Origin: Typhlomys cinereus
Lineage: Eukaryota; Chordata; Mammalia; Rodentia; Platacanthomyidae
Assembly: GCA_023101885.1 (NCBI GenBank)
Contig: JALPQD010000076.1
Span: 2,436,397-2,500,396 of the forward strand
Reading direction: 5' to 3'
Length of the DNA: 64,000 bases
The position numbers were made by a program, and so were the translations under genes. This document shows positions 29,044-40,921 of the stretch, piece after piece. Under the pieces are notes generated by a model, which saw nothing but the letters and a program-made list of their open reading frames with translations, was not told the DNA's origin and searched no databases. Positions within the stretch are counted from its first letter, which is position 1. Each line of letters begins with the position of its first letter.

Positions 29044-29430
29044 CTCTTTTTTTAAAACCAGATCTTTCCTAGACAGATAGGGAGATCCTAAGTGGAAAAT
29101 GTTTTGTTTGCATTACTAACATAGATACATACAAAGTTCTTTTAACAAGAGGGCAACTTTTCCAAGTCAGCCCTGCAGCTAGGGAGTCCTGCAGTTTCTC
29201 TGAATAACCACCATGAAATATACCAAGAAAATGTACCAAGGACCAGGAACTTTGCTCTCCCGCATGGGGATCTCTCATTGTAAGCCTCTTCGTTCAGAAC
29301 AGCAACATCCGCACCTGCACATCTTGGTGCACCTGGTCCCACCAGTACGCTCCTTCAGTACCATGGTGCTCTCTTGAGTGCTAGGGCCTTGAGCTCACCT
29401 GGGCTTCCTCAATAGGTAAGAGTCCCAAGA

Positions 29431-29902
29431 GCTGTTTGTTCTTTTTTTTTTTTAACCATTTTTTATTATTATTTCTGCTCATACAAACTTAATAGGTACA
29501 CCACTTTCATCCGTCCCTTCTCCTCCCCCCGAACCCCCTGCTCCCCCTTCCCTTACCCCTCCCTCCCCATCCCCCAGTGCCTCCCCCCCAATCCCCAGAG
29601 AGTCCTTTAATGTGCATGCCAGACTCTCCTCTGGTCCTCCTCTCCAATGACGTACAAGGACCCAGTTGTATTTCCCTGAACCCTTTCCTGTGGTCCCCTT
29701 AAGCATAGGAACACTACTGTGGCTGTCAATCCCTTGTCTCCAAGGATCTTGGTGCCTTTAGCAGATGCTAGACTTTGTGAGGTCAATAGTGTGTTGAACA
29801 TTGCGCAGGGCATGCAAAGTCCAATTATGGTTGCTTCGGCCCTAACTTGTGTGGAGTATCTTGCAAATCATTGCTCTTCCCATCCTTTTGCTGTTTGTTC
29901 TT
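29431..29902 (-). mobile_element. LINE-1 3' UTR insertion, antisense, with 13-bp target-site duplication
   Basis: Insert 29444-29889 is flanked by GCTGTTTGTTCTT at 29431-29443 and 29890-29902. In sense orientation it starts CAAAAGGATGGGAAGAG and runs through the sequence homologous to 6500-6900, including the 129-bp repeat region and a G-rich tract (here C-rich at 29519-29595), then a poly(A) tail (poly-T near 29444). It is 5'-truncated within the 3' UTR, like the copy at 6433. Confidence 0.9.
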
Positions 29903-31479
29903 AAAGGGCCCCATTGCTTTTGCTCACATCTAATTTGCAGGAACTTTGTTATAAGTCTCAGTGGGTCCAAGAAGCTGGGGATGGTCACTGAGTAAGGAAT
30001 CTGTCTGTAGTGACCTCAGTGATGTTTGGCCATCAGCGATGAAAATTTACTTTCCCTCATTGAAATTTTCTTTTTCAGCTCTATTTTTAGTAAATAAAAG
30101 GGGGAAAAGAGATTGAAACTTGAGTTCTCCATCCTAACTCCATCCAGCTGAAATGGCAGCAGCATCAAGGAGAAAATCCAGCAAAAGACTTATACAACCA
30201 AGAACTTAACCCAGCGCTGGTTACCGATGTAATTATAATCGCTAACACTTGTGTAAACCTACCTTTTCCAGCCAGCACTTTCCAATATTTCATAGTACTC
30301 CTTACAAAGAACAGGGGGAAAAAATAAATGTTCTTTCTATGAGGATGTTGTATCGAGAACAGAAATCCTATCGTGAGTGGCTGTATGGTTGTGTCAGCAG
30401 GTTCGGTTCTAAAAGTTTATTTGGAAAGAAGGTAACTGAACTTTGGTCTACACCCTCGCCCTTGATCTTGATGTAAATCGAGAAGTAGCTAGTTGGTGCT
30501 GTACCTCCTCTGAGTTTTAAGAGGCCCAGAGAGTTAGGCAGGGGGTAGGGACTGACTTCAGAGGCAGGAATCCATGCTGCTCTGCAGTTGCCCTGCTGGA
30601 AATTTGAAAGCAAAAGGGGGGTAAAGAAATTGGAGCAGGAACTTGGCATCTGGTCTCCCACCGAAATGTCTTGGCAACAGTTTTGATGACAAGGGAATAA
30701 TGCTGGTTCTCCAGAATCTGCCTGCTACCATCTGTAGCAGCAAGATGGCAATTCGGCTGGTCTCTTGATTTCTTACTCCATTCAGAATTACGTGTATAAA
30801 TCCCCCCATCTGATTGCATGATTACTGAACTCTCTTTTGTGACCATACAGCACCATGCTCTAACATTTTGCCTATTGTCAAAGCCATTCCTGAATACATG
30901 TTGTGGTTTTCCTGGGTAATGATGTAATGGTTTTAATAAGCACTTAATTGAAATGGCATCTTTATAAAATGTCCTCAGCCCTTTGGAATATTCTGAAAGA
31001 AGTTCATTGATGGTCCTGTCTGCTTAGAAAATGAGACATATTTTTATTACAAATTGTGGCCTTTCCCACAACTTTTTTAAAGAAATGTTGCACGCAGCAT
31101 GTTTCGGGCTGCTACTACTAATACGGAGCGCCTATGTGGTTTTGTCTCTGTTGTTCACAAGAGTACACTCTAATGACTGTATTTCCAGACCTCTCTTGTC
31201 TCATCTCACATTATGTTGGTCCCTGGATCCAACTGAAAAATTGCAAATAATGTAAGTCTGGAAGAACAGGCTCAACAGCTGCCCCAGTATAGCCACAAAA
31301 CCAGAGGTTGTCTGTGTTTGTAAGGGCCTCCTAGTCTCCAGAACAGGGTTTCCATCTCTTGCATATGGTCTGAACACAATCTTGGCATTGCGTTTGCTGT
31401 CACATGCAGTCACCAATCATTCTGAATATAATTCAGTGTTTTATCCAGGCACATGGGAAATTTACAGTTTCATGCATGA
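29903..31479. other. Intron, no gene
   Basis: Unique-looking intronic sequence. Around 30900-30970 it is AT-rich with TAATGATGTAATGG and GCACTTAATTGAAATGG motifs (see findings). Overlapping antisense frames at 30368-30846 are not supported as coding. Confidence 0.5.
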
Positions 31480-31900
31480 ATACAATGAACATGTCATTTT
31501 CACCCCTTGTTGCCTGATTCCATTCCCCTCCTTTCCTCAATGCAAACCTTCTTCTTCCCAATTAGTCTCCCTCACACTTTCTTGGGTTTTTTTTTTTTTT
31601 TTTTTTTTTGTATGTATGTGACCCACTAGTCTCATCTAGGTTGTCTGTACTGGCAAGTGTCTTCCCACCTGCTGGAGCATGGGTGGTATATCAGTGGTAT
31701 ACCATTGAGGAAACTAGCTCTCCTTTCCTCCATTTGGTATTAGTCCTCAACAGTTTCTTAAGGAGGTGTGGAGCCTCTTGAGACCTTCCATTTTCTATGG
31801 TGAAATGCTGACAGGCCAAATCTTGCTGGGGTCTTGTGGAAGTACCCATAGCTACAGTGAGTTCATGGGTGCAGCAACCGTGCTATGTCCAGATGTTATC
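31480..31900 (-). mobile_element. LINE-1 3' UTR, antisense, diverged
   Basis: C/T-rich tract near 31503-31530, a T-run at 31588-31609, and TGACCCACTAGTCTCATCTA, which aligns with the GACCCCAGGGTTCACTC and GAGTTCACCCAGGGTCATCT motifs of the copies near 420 and 20070. Ends approximate. Confidence 0.6.
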
Positions 31901-33700
31901 TGACAGCACCCCTACCCAAGAGGATTTGCTTTTTGTATTATATTTGTCCCATGAAATTCATTCCTTGGGCTTTGGGGACAAGTAATGAATGGTTTTCTCT
32001 CTCCTGGCTCATTCCTCTTCTGCAAGTGGCTCTGATCTGGAAATTGCAAAAGCTTTCTGATCCCAGGCAGGTTCAGGTCACAGCCAGCTGTTGTGAGGTG
32101 GTGGGCAGGTGAGTTCTTCTCGCCTTTCCCTGGCTCCTTTCAGTCTTTGTGTGCTAATGATGGGTTTCTGTTAGAGCTAAGCCTCTGCTAGTTAGTAGGA
32201 GCAAACAGGTGGAGGAGGCCTCTGTAACCCCCCTGTGCACTTTGGCAATGCCTTTCACAGCATTCAGAGCTTTGTGTGGCGTGACCCCGGGACTCTCCAG
32301 TCACTGGCCCCACTTCAACAGCCTCAGCATTCAGCCCTGTGCCCATTTCTTACATCTGGGAGGCTGGCTTCCTTCTACCTGCAGCACCTTTGCCCTCTCA
32401 TTGCCCCTGCACTCTTCAAGGTTCATCCAGCTGCGGGTGCTGCCTTATCCTGAAGAACAGTCTCACTCTGGTTGATGCAGACCGTGGAGAAACATAGCGC
32501 TGAAAGCCGGCTTGCAGAACCCAACTAGGAAGCTTTCCCCTCCCCCATTTCAGAAAGTGCTTTTGGAAATCTGAAATGCCTTAACTAAAGCAAGGATGGC
32601 AAAATGCTGCAAAGATTAAAAAAAAAAATGCTGGAAAGATGTTTGGTAGAATCAGTGGTGCTGAGAGTAAGCCAAGTGAGTGTGGTGTTTCATCAGAAAT
32701 CCCTGTCAGGATAAACCAAACTGGGTTTTTCAGCTTCGAGGGGCTGCCAGTGTGGCTGTGAGCATGCTTGTCTCCACAAAGACGTTTGTTCTTCTGAGGG
32801 AGCTACCTGGAAAGTTTAAACACAGACCGACCGGCAGCCATAGGTGCTTGCCTCTAAAGCAATTGTAATAGAGCCATCTGTTCCATGGGGTTGTTGTGGG
32901 GGTTTTGTATGTTTTAATTTTTTATTTGTTTGTTTTGTGAAACAGTGCCTTGCTACGTACCCCAAACTGGATGACAGACCGACTAGCTTGCAGAATAACG
33001 CTTTTTGCAGAAGCTCAGACAAGTTCTTGAATCATCAGTTGGTTTGGGAGCTTCTCCTCCAGTGGAATAAATTATTTCCAGATGTTATTAGTGTTGACTG
33101 GGGAACCAGCAACTCTTTTCTATGCTGCAAACTAAAATACTGCTGAGTTTATCTTACCAAATGATGAGCGGAAATACCAGGTCTATCTCGCCCTCACTGG
33201 AAGGTTAATGCTCACACTACATTAAGGATAATCATGTTATTGAATTCTGGTAGCATTTACTCAGGACGGTTCAGCCTCAGCACCACAGAAAACTAGACAT
33301 TGTGGTCAGGAGCTGCCTTTTGGGTCTGCGTGTTTGCTGCTTGTGCCAGCTTGCTCATGTTCTGCCCAAGAGCCTTCGACGCTCCTCTGCGGGACGCGCC
33401 GTCTCCACAAGGCAGCCCCCAGCCCTACAGTAATGAGACGCGGCCCTATGCAGCCCGCCAGCTGTGTGGCTGCCTTGCTTTGGCTGTTTTACAGCTGAAC
33501 TCTGTGTCCTGTGTGACTGTGGACTGTGTATAACACTGTGTTCCCCCCTCCGCCTCACCTGAGAGATCAGCTTTCTCGATGTTCGTTAGGCATTCTTACT
33601 TCAGAGGGAATGTGTAGCTCACTGTTCTTAATTTCTTCTAGTGCAGAGGTTTTCAACCAAAGGTAATTTTGCCCATTTGGCAATGATGTGTGGAAGTTGT
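31901..33700. other. Intron with possible L2 remnant and CpG cluster
   Basis: No gene seen. At 32215-32460 C/T-rich sequence including CTGCAGCACCTTTGCCCTCT resembles a sense L2 3' region weakly. At 33365-33470 nine CpGs fall in about 105 bp, unusual for this AT-rich intron. Confidence 0.45.
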
Positions 33701-33707
33701 TGCTCTC

Positions 33708-33808
33708 ATTGGTTTTGAGATATGGTCTCACTATGTAACCCAGGCTGACTTTGAATTTATAATCTCCCTGGTGCTGAGACTGTAGGAACGTACCACCAAG
33801 TGCTTAGG
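33708..33808 (-). mobile_element. B1 SINE, antisense
   Basis: TTGAGATATGGTCTCACTAT, GTAACCCAGGCTGACTTTGA and GCTGAGACTGTAGGAACG are the complement of B1 landmarks. Confidence 0.85.
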
Positions 33809-34029
33809 ATTATGCCTATTGTATGGTAAATGCCTATGAAAGATACTTTCCATATGGGATTTCTTATAGCCAACAATTGTCTACTTACTATGTATATGTA
33901 CACAAAATATGGAACACTCAGAAATATGGAATTTCTCCTAAGCTCTCTTTATTAGACAAGTGCTTTGTACTTTTTTGTTTCTGTTAATCTGAAAATCAAC
34001 CAATAATGGAAATATTGGTATTGAAAGGA

Positions 34030-34128
34030 GATTCAGTGGAAAACATGGTTCTGTTGTATTCCCAATACTAGGAAGATAGAGGCAGGAGGATTGCAAATTT
34101 GAGGACATTTGAGCTACATAGTAACAAT

Positions 34129-34179
<51 letters not shown>

Positions 34180-34406
34180 ACACTCACTCACACTCACACA
34201 CAAATAAAAACCGGAGGTGCATTTCATCAGGAGAGTACTTGCCAAACAAATGCAAGGCTCCGGTTCAATCTCAGCACCATAGAAAATGAAAGGAATTGAA
34301 ATGATGTCAGGCTGGCAGTGAGTATGTGTCTGTAATCCTAGCATTTGGGAGGCTGCAATACTAGGGTCTGAAGTTCGAGACCAGCCCAGGCTGGTCTCAG
34401 AAAAGC
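34030..34406 (+). mobile_element. SINE cluster: B1, (CA)n, ID, B1
   Basis: B1 at about 34030-34130 (GGAAGATAGAGGCAGGAGGA), (CA)n at about 34132-34200, an ID-like unit at 34204-34295 (AGTACTTGCCAAACAAATGC; GGTTCAATCTCAGCACC), and a second B1 at about 34305-34404 (GTAATCCTAGCATTTGGGAG; GAGACCAGCCCAGGCTGG). The last runs straight into the B2-like SINE at 34407. Confidence 0.8.
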
Positions 34407-34644
34407 AGGGTTGGAGAGATGGCTTAAGGGCTAAGACTCTGCTTCACAAGCAGAAGGTCCTGAGTTAGGATCTGTGGTCCCACATAAAAATGCCAGGCAG
34501 AAATGGTAGTGGCTTGCACTTCAGACCCTGGTGAGAGATGCCTGAGAAATCCCAGAGCAAAGCAAAAAGGAGGTAGAAGCAATCCAGGTTGATTCCCAAA
34601 GTCACCATTGGTTTTCCATGGGAACACACAGTGCCCTCTGATAC

Positions 34645-34680
<36 letters not shown>

Positions 34681-34715
34681 TAAATAAATAAATAAATAAA
34701 ATGAAATAAAATAAA
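34407..34715 (+). mobile_element. B2-like SINE, sense
   Basis: TTGGAGAGATGGCTTAAGGG start, GGTCCTGAGTTAGGATCTG, GCAATCCAGGTTGATTCCC, CACAGTGCCCTCTGATAC, (CA)n at about 34647-34678 and an (AAAT)n tail to 34715. Confidence 0.93.
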
Positions 34716-35539
34716 AACAGACAACAGCAACTAAGCTATCAGATCATAACTGCACATTTTTATTTCAGCTTGGATTTCCACTCCTTCTGAGTCCCCAGTG
34801 TAGTTAGAATTTTTGCTACGCTCCCCAGAGTTTACTGCTGACCTGGAGATCATTGCTCATCTCAGTTTGAAAAGCTGTTCAGGAGCATGCAGGAGGGACC
34901 GACACTGGGAAATCCATCCCGAGTTTAGTTGAGAAGGAAGAAGCATGGAGATGTGTGGGTCTGCCACAAAATGCATGGGGCTGATTTAACAGTTAAAAAC
35001 ATGTCAGGTTTCCTATCCAAAAAGAGCACTAGAGGTCCTTTGGTTATCAGCATCATCTTCTTCCTTTGTCATAAAACCCGAGTTAAAGATGAGGACCTGG
35101 AGACTTATCCTCAGATTTTAAGAACTGTATAATATTATAGTGGAGCTGGGGTGCGAGCAGAGCTGTGATAGGGTCTTCTTTTTTCACTTGTCCCAATTCT
35201 TTCTCTCTACCGCACCTTCCTAAATATTCTGTTCCTTCTCGTGTGATACAGTCATGTTGCATAGTTAACTGTTCTCCATATTATAAACTGAAAAATACCC
35301 ATCTCTTGCTGCAGAGCCCTTGTGTGCTTCTCCTCCAGCCATCCTTCTGGGGGCTCCATCCGGGAGTCAATGATGCTTGTACCTCTGTACGCAAGGCAAA
35401 AGCTTGAATGGCACCCTTGGTTCCTTGCACTCTTCCCTACTCTATCACTGCATCAGGAATAAATGTCGTGATTAATTTTTGAAAGTCTCCATCAGCTTCC
35501 AAAAGCTGCCACTCCCCATTTTCTCCCCTCAGCTGTTAC
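34716..35539. other. Intron, no gene
   Basis: No coding signal. Some C/T-rich sequence from 35165 on may be part of an old L1 or L2, but I cannot assign it. Confidence 0.45.
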
Positions 35540-36500
35540 TGTATCTGTGGAAATTTGCCTATTTGGGATATTTTATGCAGTCATGAAATATGTGTCTCGG
35601 TTTTTGTGTCTCAGGTCTTTCACTTCATAAAGTTTCAGGATTCATCCATGTTGTGGCGTGTACCCACGATGCTTCATTCCTTGTTCTTCCTTAATAATAC
35701 CTTATTGTATTGATGCACCACTCACCAAATGATGGACATTTATTTGTTCATTCACCAGTTGATGGACATTGGGGTTATGAATAGGCTACTGTGGGTAACG
35801 AAGAATGCTATTCATTATTTTTGACAGCGATGGGCGATTACAAATAATGCCCCTAGGAACATTCATGTATAAGTTTTTGTGCTCCATTCATATGTTTTCT
35901 CTTTTCTTGGGTGCGCATCTAAACCTTGGAATTGTTGGGTCATGTAATAAATGTATGCTTTCTTTTTTAAGAGCGCCCAATATCTTCCCAAAGCGCTCAG
36001 TTTCATTCTGTTTCCCGCAGCACATCAGCTCTTATTACTTGCTCCTTTGTTCTAATTATCCTAGCAATTAGGGAGTAACACTTGGCAGTGGCTATGAGTT
36101 TATATCCTTGATGTGCACTAAGTCAAACTTCTCTTCATCACAGTTACCATTTGTACATTTATTCCGAATATTGGGGGTTGTCTATTTGGATCCTGTACCC
36201 AGTTTTCCAATTGAGCAGATTTTTTTTAAGCTACAGAGTTGTAAAAGCTCTTTCTACATCCTACTCAAAAGTTCTTCATTGGCTACAATGTACAAATATT
36301 TTCTCCATTCTTTGGGCTTTTTTTTTCCACTTTCTTGATGGTGGTGTTTGGAGCAGGGAGGTTTCTTTCTGTGTGGTGCAATGCATTTCATATATTGTTT
36401 TCTTGGTTGTGCTCTTGGTGTCAATCTTAGAAATTATTGCCAAATACAAGAAAGAGTTATTGCTATCTTTCAGCCTCAGAGTTGTATAATTTGGGTTGTG
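35540..36500 (-). mobile_element. Ancient LINE-1 (L1M-type) ORF2 3' end, antisense
   Basis: AATTTGCCTATTTGGGATAT, AGGATTCATCCATGTTGTGG, CACCAGTTGATGGACATTGG and GGAATTGTTGGGTCATGTAA are, in order, the complement of the C-terminal ORF2 region of mammalian-wide L1M elements. Many stops. Confidence 0.88.
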
Positions 36501-36534
36501 TGGCTCATATTTGTTAGTTTTTTATTATGGTAAT

Positions 36535-36740
36535 AGGTATAGGTATATGCGAAATAAACTTGCCCATTTTAACCATGTCAACTGTACAATCCTGCCCATT
36601 CATTGCATCCCATACTAGCCATTTTAAGTGCACCATTCAGAAGCGTTAATTACACTGAGGTCATTGTGCAACATCACCACCATTTCCAAAATCTTTTCAT
36701 CACCTCAAACTGACACTCTGTACTCATTAAGCAAACCTCC
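36535..36740 (-). mobile_element. L1M 3' end fragment, antisense
   Basis: CCATTTTAAGTGCACCATTC, GTTGTGCAACATCACCACC in near form, and CTGACACTCTGTACTCATTA correspond to a common L1M 3' end in complement. The order relative to 35540-36500 is not that of one intact antisense L1, so this is a separate or rearranged fragment. Confidence 0.8.
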
Positions 36741-36899
36741 TCGTTCTTCCCTTCCTCCCTGTCTCCTGGCATGAACCAGATTTTTCTATTGTATTTTATT
36801 CCAGTGAGCTTAAAGATTAAATGAGGAAAGACAGTTAGCGACTGCCTTATTGGACTGCACAACTGTGATGTCACCAGTGTCATCTCTCAGCTGAATGGC

Positions 36900-37545
36900 C
36901 AGCCGTCATCACGGCCATGCTGACACTACATTTATTATTCCTTCTTGCTCCCATAAAAACTGTTCTCCCATAAAAGCTGCATCCTTCCTCTCAGAGCATC
37001 TCAAAACCAGTTCATTCCAAGCTCAGAATCCTTCAGTAGCTACCTGTCAGGATCACCACTCCCCAGTTTGGCTGCCTCAACTTCCTCTCTGGTTGCTGAA
37101 TGCCATCCTTTTCTTACCCCCCCACTTTACTTCACCCCCCCCAACCTCCAATACCTTCCTGTTCCCTAACTCCACTCCATCCCCTGTATCTTCCAGCACA
37201 GATTTGGAGCTCATCAAGGGCTGTCTGCATTCAGATCTTTAGAAGTTTTTCCTTTAACTTAGAGCTCTCTCCCATTCTTAATAGTCCATTTAACTACCCT
37301 CTTGTATCGCTCCTGTCTTCTCACACGTCATCTCCCTAAAAAAATAGCAGCCTCTAGTCATTCTGTGTTCCATCAGTCTACAGGCACATTCATTACACCT
37401 GGCAGTGTGCTGTGTGTATCAATGTGTGTGTGCATGTATGTCCTCTCCCACTCCCTGTTGTTCAAACACTGCGAAGACAAGGGGCCTTCTGTTCCCAGTC
37501 CCTGTAATGTTGGCTTACACAGAGTAGATTTCAGTACATGAAAGA
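36900..37545 (+). mobile_element. L2 LINE fragment, sense
   Basis: Phrases at 37230-37330 and 37470-37540 (GCGAAGACAAGGGGCCTTCT; CACAGAGTAGATTTCAGTAC) follow the L2 3'-end layout. The left part is C/T-rich and less certain. Confidence 0.6.
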
Positions 37546-37699
37546 ATAACTTTATTCCTTTAAGACTGTAATCTGTCTTATCTTGTCTTATCTTTCCTCA
37601 TTGAAGCACGTCTTTCAAAGAGGCCCATTTATTGGTAAAACAACCACAGGACCATTTTCTAGAAAACAAACCCTCACAGTTTTGAAAATCTATGTACCT

Positions 37700-37900
37700 G
37701 CACAGGGAGCATATCCCTTATTTAAAATGTTTGGGACCAGAAGTGTTTCATATCTCAAGGGATTTAGGGCTGAGGAATTCCTGCATGCACCTCACTGATT
37801 GAAGATGTCCTGATCCCTGAAAGATTCCTCGTGCATTTCGAAGCACTTCAGCTTTGGACTTTCAGACTAGGAACCCTCAGCCTATGGATTGGGTGTTGTC
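37700..37900. mobile_element. Pogo/Tigger-like MITE fossil
   Basis: GAGCATATCCCTTATTTAAA, then TTTGGGACCAGAAGTGTTTC, and a right end GCATTTCGAAGCACTTCAGC matching a well-known mammalian non-autonomous DNA-transposon type with inverted ends. Exact family name not certain. Confidence 0.65.
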
Positions 37901-38968
37901 TTGCTGAAGGCAATGCAGTCTACCCCTTTTACATTTTTTTTCCTTCGTTCTCAATTAGGTGAAGTCTTATTTCCCTTTCCCACATCTCTTTAATAGCTCT
38001 CTCCTAATTTTCTAGAACTTTCCTGTTTAAGCCTATAATGGAATCTCTCTGATCTAGTGTAACTCGGGACTTCCCAGTAGCAGACCCTTTGTAGCTCATC
38101 TTCCCTTGGCCATAGACCAACCTCTGGAGATCAGTTTTGCTTGTTCCTGAGAGTTGGATCCAGGGACCCACCCTTACCTGAGTCTGCCTATGTCTCAATG
38201 TGATTATTGAACCTGTTGAGAAAACTTAACAAATTCTTCATCATGTAAATACATGCATCAGTGATAGCAGAGGCTGGGTTGGAAATTCAAACATAAGAAT
38301 CCTTATGTACCCGGTCTACGGATTATAGATTGGAGAGGCGATCAAAAGAGCGAGGGAAGTCAGCAGTGTTGTCCAAGGCGACCATTCCTGACCTTCACAC
38401 GGCTTTGCACCATCCGAATCAGACTTCTGAGTCTCACTGTTCTTCCACAGCCTAAACCTCTCTCGCTGCATTGCTTTTATTCTCTCAGTTGCCAAAGGCC
38501 AGTTCATGAAGTTGCAACTATCTCCCAAAATAGATGCAATCGTTACAAATTGATTTCTGCGTCAGTGTATCTCCTTTCACTGATAACACAGTTCCAGTTT
38601 AACAAAAATTAAAAGCAAATATAGGTTAAAAACTTGAAAACCGTCTGATGATTGATCGATAATTCTTATTCCTGACCTTTTTTAAATCTCTCTTAAGCCA
38701 GGCATACATATAGATATTAGTTTTTATAAAAACATAAATTTCAGTGCAGATCAAGTGTTTATTTTGTTTAGAAACCTGATTTTGTTTGATTTACTTAAAA
38801 AAAACATAAGATTTAGAAAGAGAAAACACCTTAGACTCACATGAGACCCACTTGTGACATGTCCTCAAATTGTGATAAATGTCTCTAAAGTTCCATTTTC
38901 ATCCTCTGAAAGAAATGGATCGCCGCCTCTGTCTCCTGGCCGCTGATAGTAACCTCTTTGTCTTTCAG
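37901..38968. other. Intron before exon D, no gene
   Basis: Intronic sequence ending in the acceptor tract of the exon at 38969. No named repeat. Confidence 0.5.
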
Positions 38969-39030
38969 ATACTCCCCTGGCCAGTGGTCATGCCACAGAC
39001 TATCTGTTTGTTGGAAATATTGTTTACACG
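38969..39030 (+). CDS. ATP8A2: ATP8A2 exon: M7-M8 loop and start of M8
   Basis: A 62-nt exon. With the G carried over from the previous exon it gives 21 codons: DTPLASGHATDYLFVGNIVY, then T. Acceptor TTTGTCTTTCAG, donor GTGAGTC. It encodes the exoplasmic M7-M8 loop and the first half of helix M8. By continuity it is residues 974-994. The Pro in DTPLASGH differs from the Val I remember in human (DTVLTSGH). It lies in a short exposed loop, so it is probably a tolerated lineage change. This exon and the next are only 197 bp apart. Confidence 0.96.
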
Positions 39031-39227
39031 GTGAGTCTGTGTCTGTTGAGCCTTTCCTATGTGATATATATATGCGTTATCCTTCTCTAGTCCTTTATGT
39101 AAAACTTTCCTCCTTAAAATTGTTTATTGCAAATCATTATGAATTAGAGATTTCTCAAAGTTCAGAAATGGTTGGAAAAAATGCTTACATTGTACCAAAT
39201 TCCTTTCTTTTTTTTTTTTTTCTACAG
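39031..39227 (+). other. ATP8A2: Short 197-bp ATP8A2 intron
   Basis: This is a compact intron between the two M8 exons. It has a GTGAGT donor and ends in a long T-run followed by CTACAG. It carries no recognisable repeat, in contrast to the multi-kilobase introns on either side, so pairing here is probably by intron definition. Confidence 0.9.
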
Positions 39228-39284
39228 TATGTTGTAGTTACAGTTTGTCTGAAAGCTGGTTTGGAGACGACAGCATGGACCAAA
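39228..39284 (+). CDS. ATP8A2: ATP8A2 exon: second half of M8
   Basis: A 57-nt, 19-codon exon in phase 0 at both ends: YVVVTVCLKAGLETTAWTK. Acceptor is a strong T-tract plus CTACAG, donor is GTGAGT. It completes helix M8 (VVVTVCL) and encodes the cytosolic M8-M9 turn KAGLETTAWTK, conserved among P4-ATPases. By continuity it is residues 995-1013. Its length is a multiple of three, so skipping would keep frame but remove half a membrane helix. Confidence 0.96.
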
Positions 39285-39537
39285 GTGAGTTGTTTTGGGG
39301 ATTATTTCTCTCTCCAATAAGCATAGTTCTATGTAATGATTTCTATTTAATCCTTGGGAGAACAAAAACATCTAGCTGCCACATGTTAAATTTTGCATGT
39401 AAAAAATGTGCTTTGATCTTTATCAGGGCAAACCTGCAATCCAACCATTCCTGCTTCTTCATTTGTTTGGCACCTAGTACAACTCAAAGATATTGGCCAG
39501 TCACCTTGCTTCAAATGAATATGTCCATTGTAAGAGG

Positions 39538-39568
<31 letters not shown>

Positions 39569-40319
39569 GAGAGAGGAGAGGAAGAGAGAGAGAGAGAACA
39601 TGCAAGAGGGAAAGAAACAATTTAGCATTTCTGTATAATTACACTGCCAGAAACTAATCTCCTGGCACTCTGCTGTGTTAGCCTTCACATTCTGTTATGC
39701 ATGTGCATTTTCAAATAAGATGGTACATCACAGAACACAGGTTCATAATTTTTCCTGAAAAAAATTTACCATTTAGATTCCTTAAAACGTGTGTCTGCAA
39801 AACTATTGCTGATGATTAAAGAATATTAACTTTCAATGTTAGCTTGTATAGCTATGCAATGTTTTTTTTTATCAGCACCCTATTCAAGCCTTTGGATTAT
39901 TCATGAGATGTAAGAATTATAACCAATGTTTTCCATCTATCTCTTCATGTTACGGTGTGGCTATTGCTCATTTACCTTGTGTCTGTGAAGATGGGGTGGG
40001 AGTCAGAGTTCACTGGGATCAGGGATTCTGTTAAGAGGTAATTATTCCCAGTGGGAGGTAATAGTCACTTAGCTCAGACTGTGGCAAGAGGTGGTAGTAA
40101 GCTGTAGATTCTGAAAACATTCACAATTAAAAACAATAAAACTCAAAAGGCAGATCATGCTGAAGGTTGGCGAATACAAGGTAGGCAGAGATCAAGGACC
40201 ACGTAAGAGTGCAAAGAAGAAAAATTAACTTAAAGGGACAGTAAAGTATCTAGATTACATCTCAAACAAATGTAGGGTACAGTATCAGTTATCACTGCCA
40301 AGGAAGAGGAGAAGAAAGA
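39285..40319. other. Intron with (GA)n tract
   Basis: After the donor at 39285 there is unique intronic sequence. A (GA)n-rich purine tract lies at about 39533-39598. Confidence 0.55.
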
Positions 40320-40605
40320 AGATAGAGTAGATACATGGTACATTTGGCTAGGAAGAATAATTCTTAGAATAATTCTTAATTTCATAAAAAGTAGGGTAAA
40401 TATTCTCAAGACAAATAAACTCTTAGTCCAAAAAAGCTAGAAGAAAGGATTTTGAATATTCCCAACACCAAGTAATATGTGTTTGTAGTAGTGGATATGC
40501 CAGTTATCCTGAGCTGATTATTGTACAATATGTACATGTATTGAAATATCACACTGTGCAAAATATGTATTGATTAAAAATAAAAACTATCAAAAATATT
40601 TTAAA
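40320..40605 (+). mobile_element. LINE-1 (L1M-type) 3' UTR, sense
   Basis: AAAAAGCTAGAAGAAAGGAT, TTTTGAATATTCCCAACACC, GTGGATATGCCAGTTATCCT and TGTATTGAAATATCACACTG match the terminal 3' UTR of old L1 elements, ending in ATTAAAAATAAAA near 40580. Confidence 0.85.
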
Positions 40606-40921
40606 TGTAAAAAAGATGCATTCCAGAATGTTTAAAATAAATGTTCTTTGCAAAATGAACAGGACAAAGTCTCTAAGTGACAAAAGCAGCCTGCTCATTT
40701 GTCTCTTTCATCTCTCTCTTTTCATCTCTCTCTTACTAGATGGCTTAACTCTTACTTTAAATAGTCCTGTGGTGGAGTACATTTCAGATATGACCCTAGA
40801 TAGCGTACCCGCCGTGGCTGGGGCATGGATCTCAGAGGAAGGTTGGATTGCAAAGTACTGTTATCTTCAAGATAGTTGGACTACCAGCAATTCGAATTCA
40901 TCCTTTAAAATTCTGAGATTA
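40606..40921. other. Intron, no feature
   Basis: A 110-codon open frame at 40616-40948 runs into the SINE at 40922. It has no splice context and no family resemblance. Confidence 0.5.
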
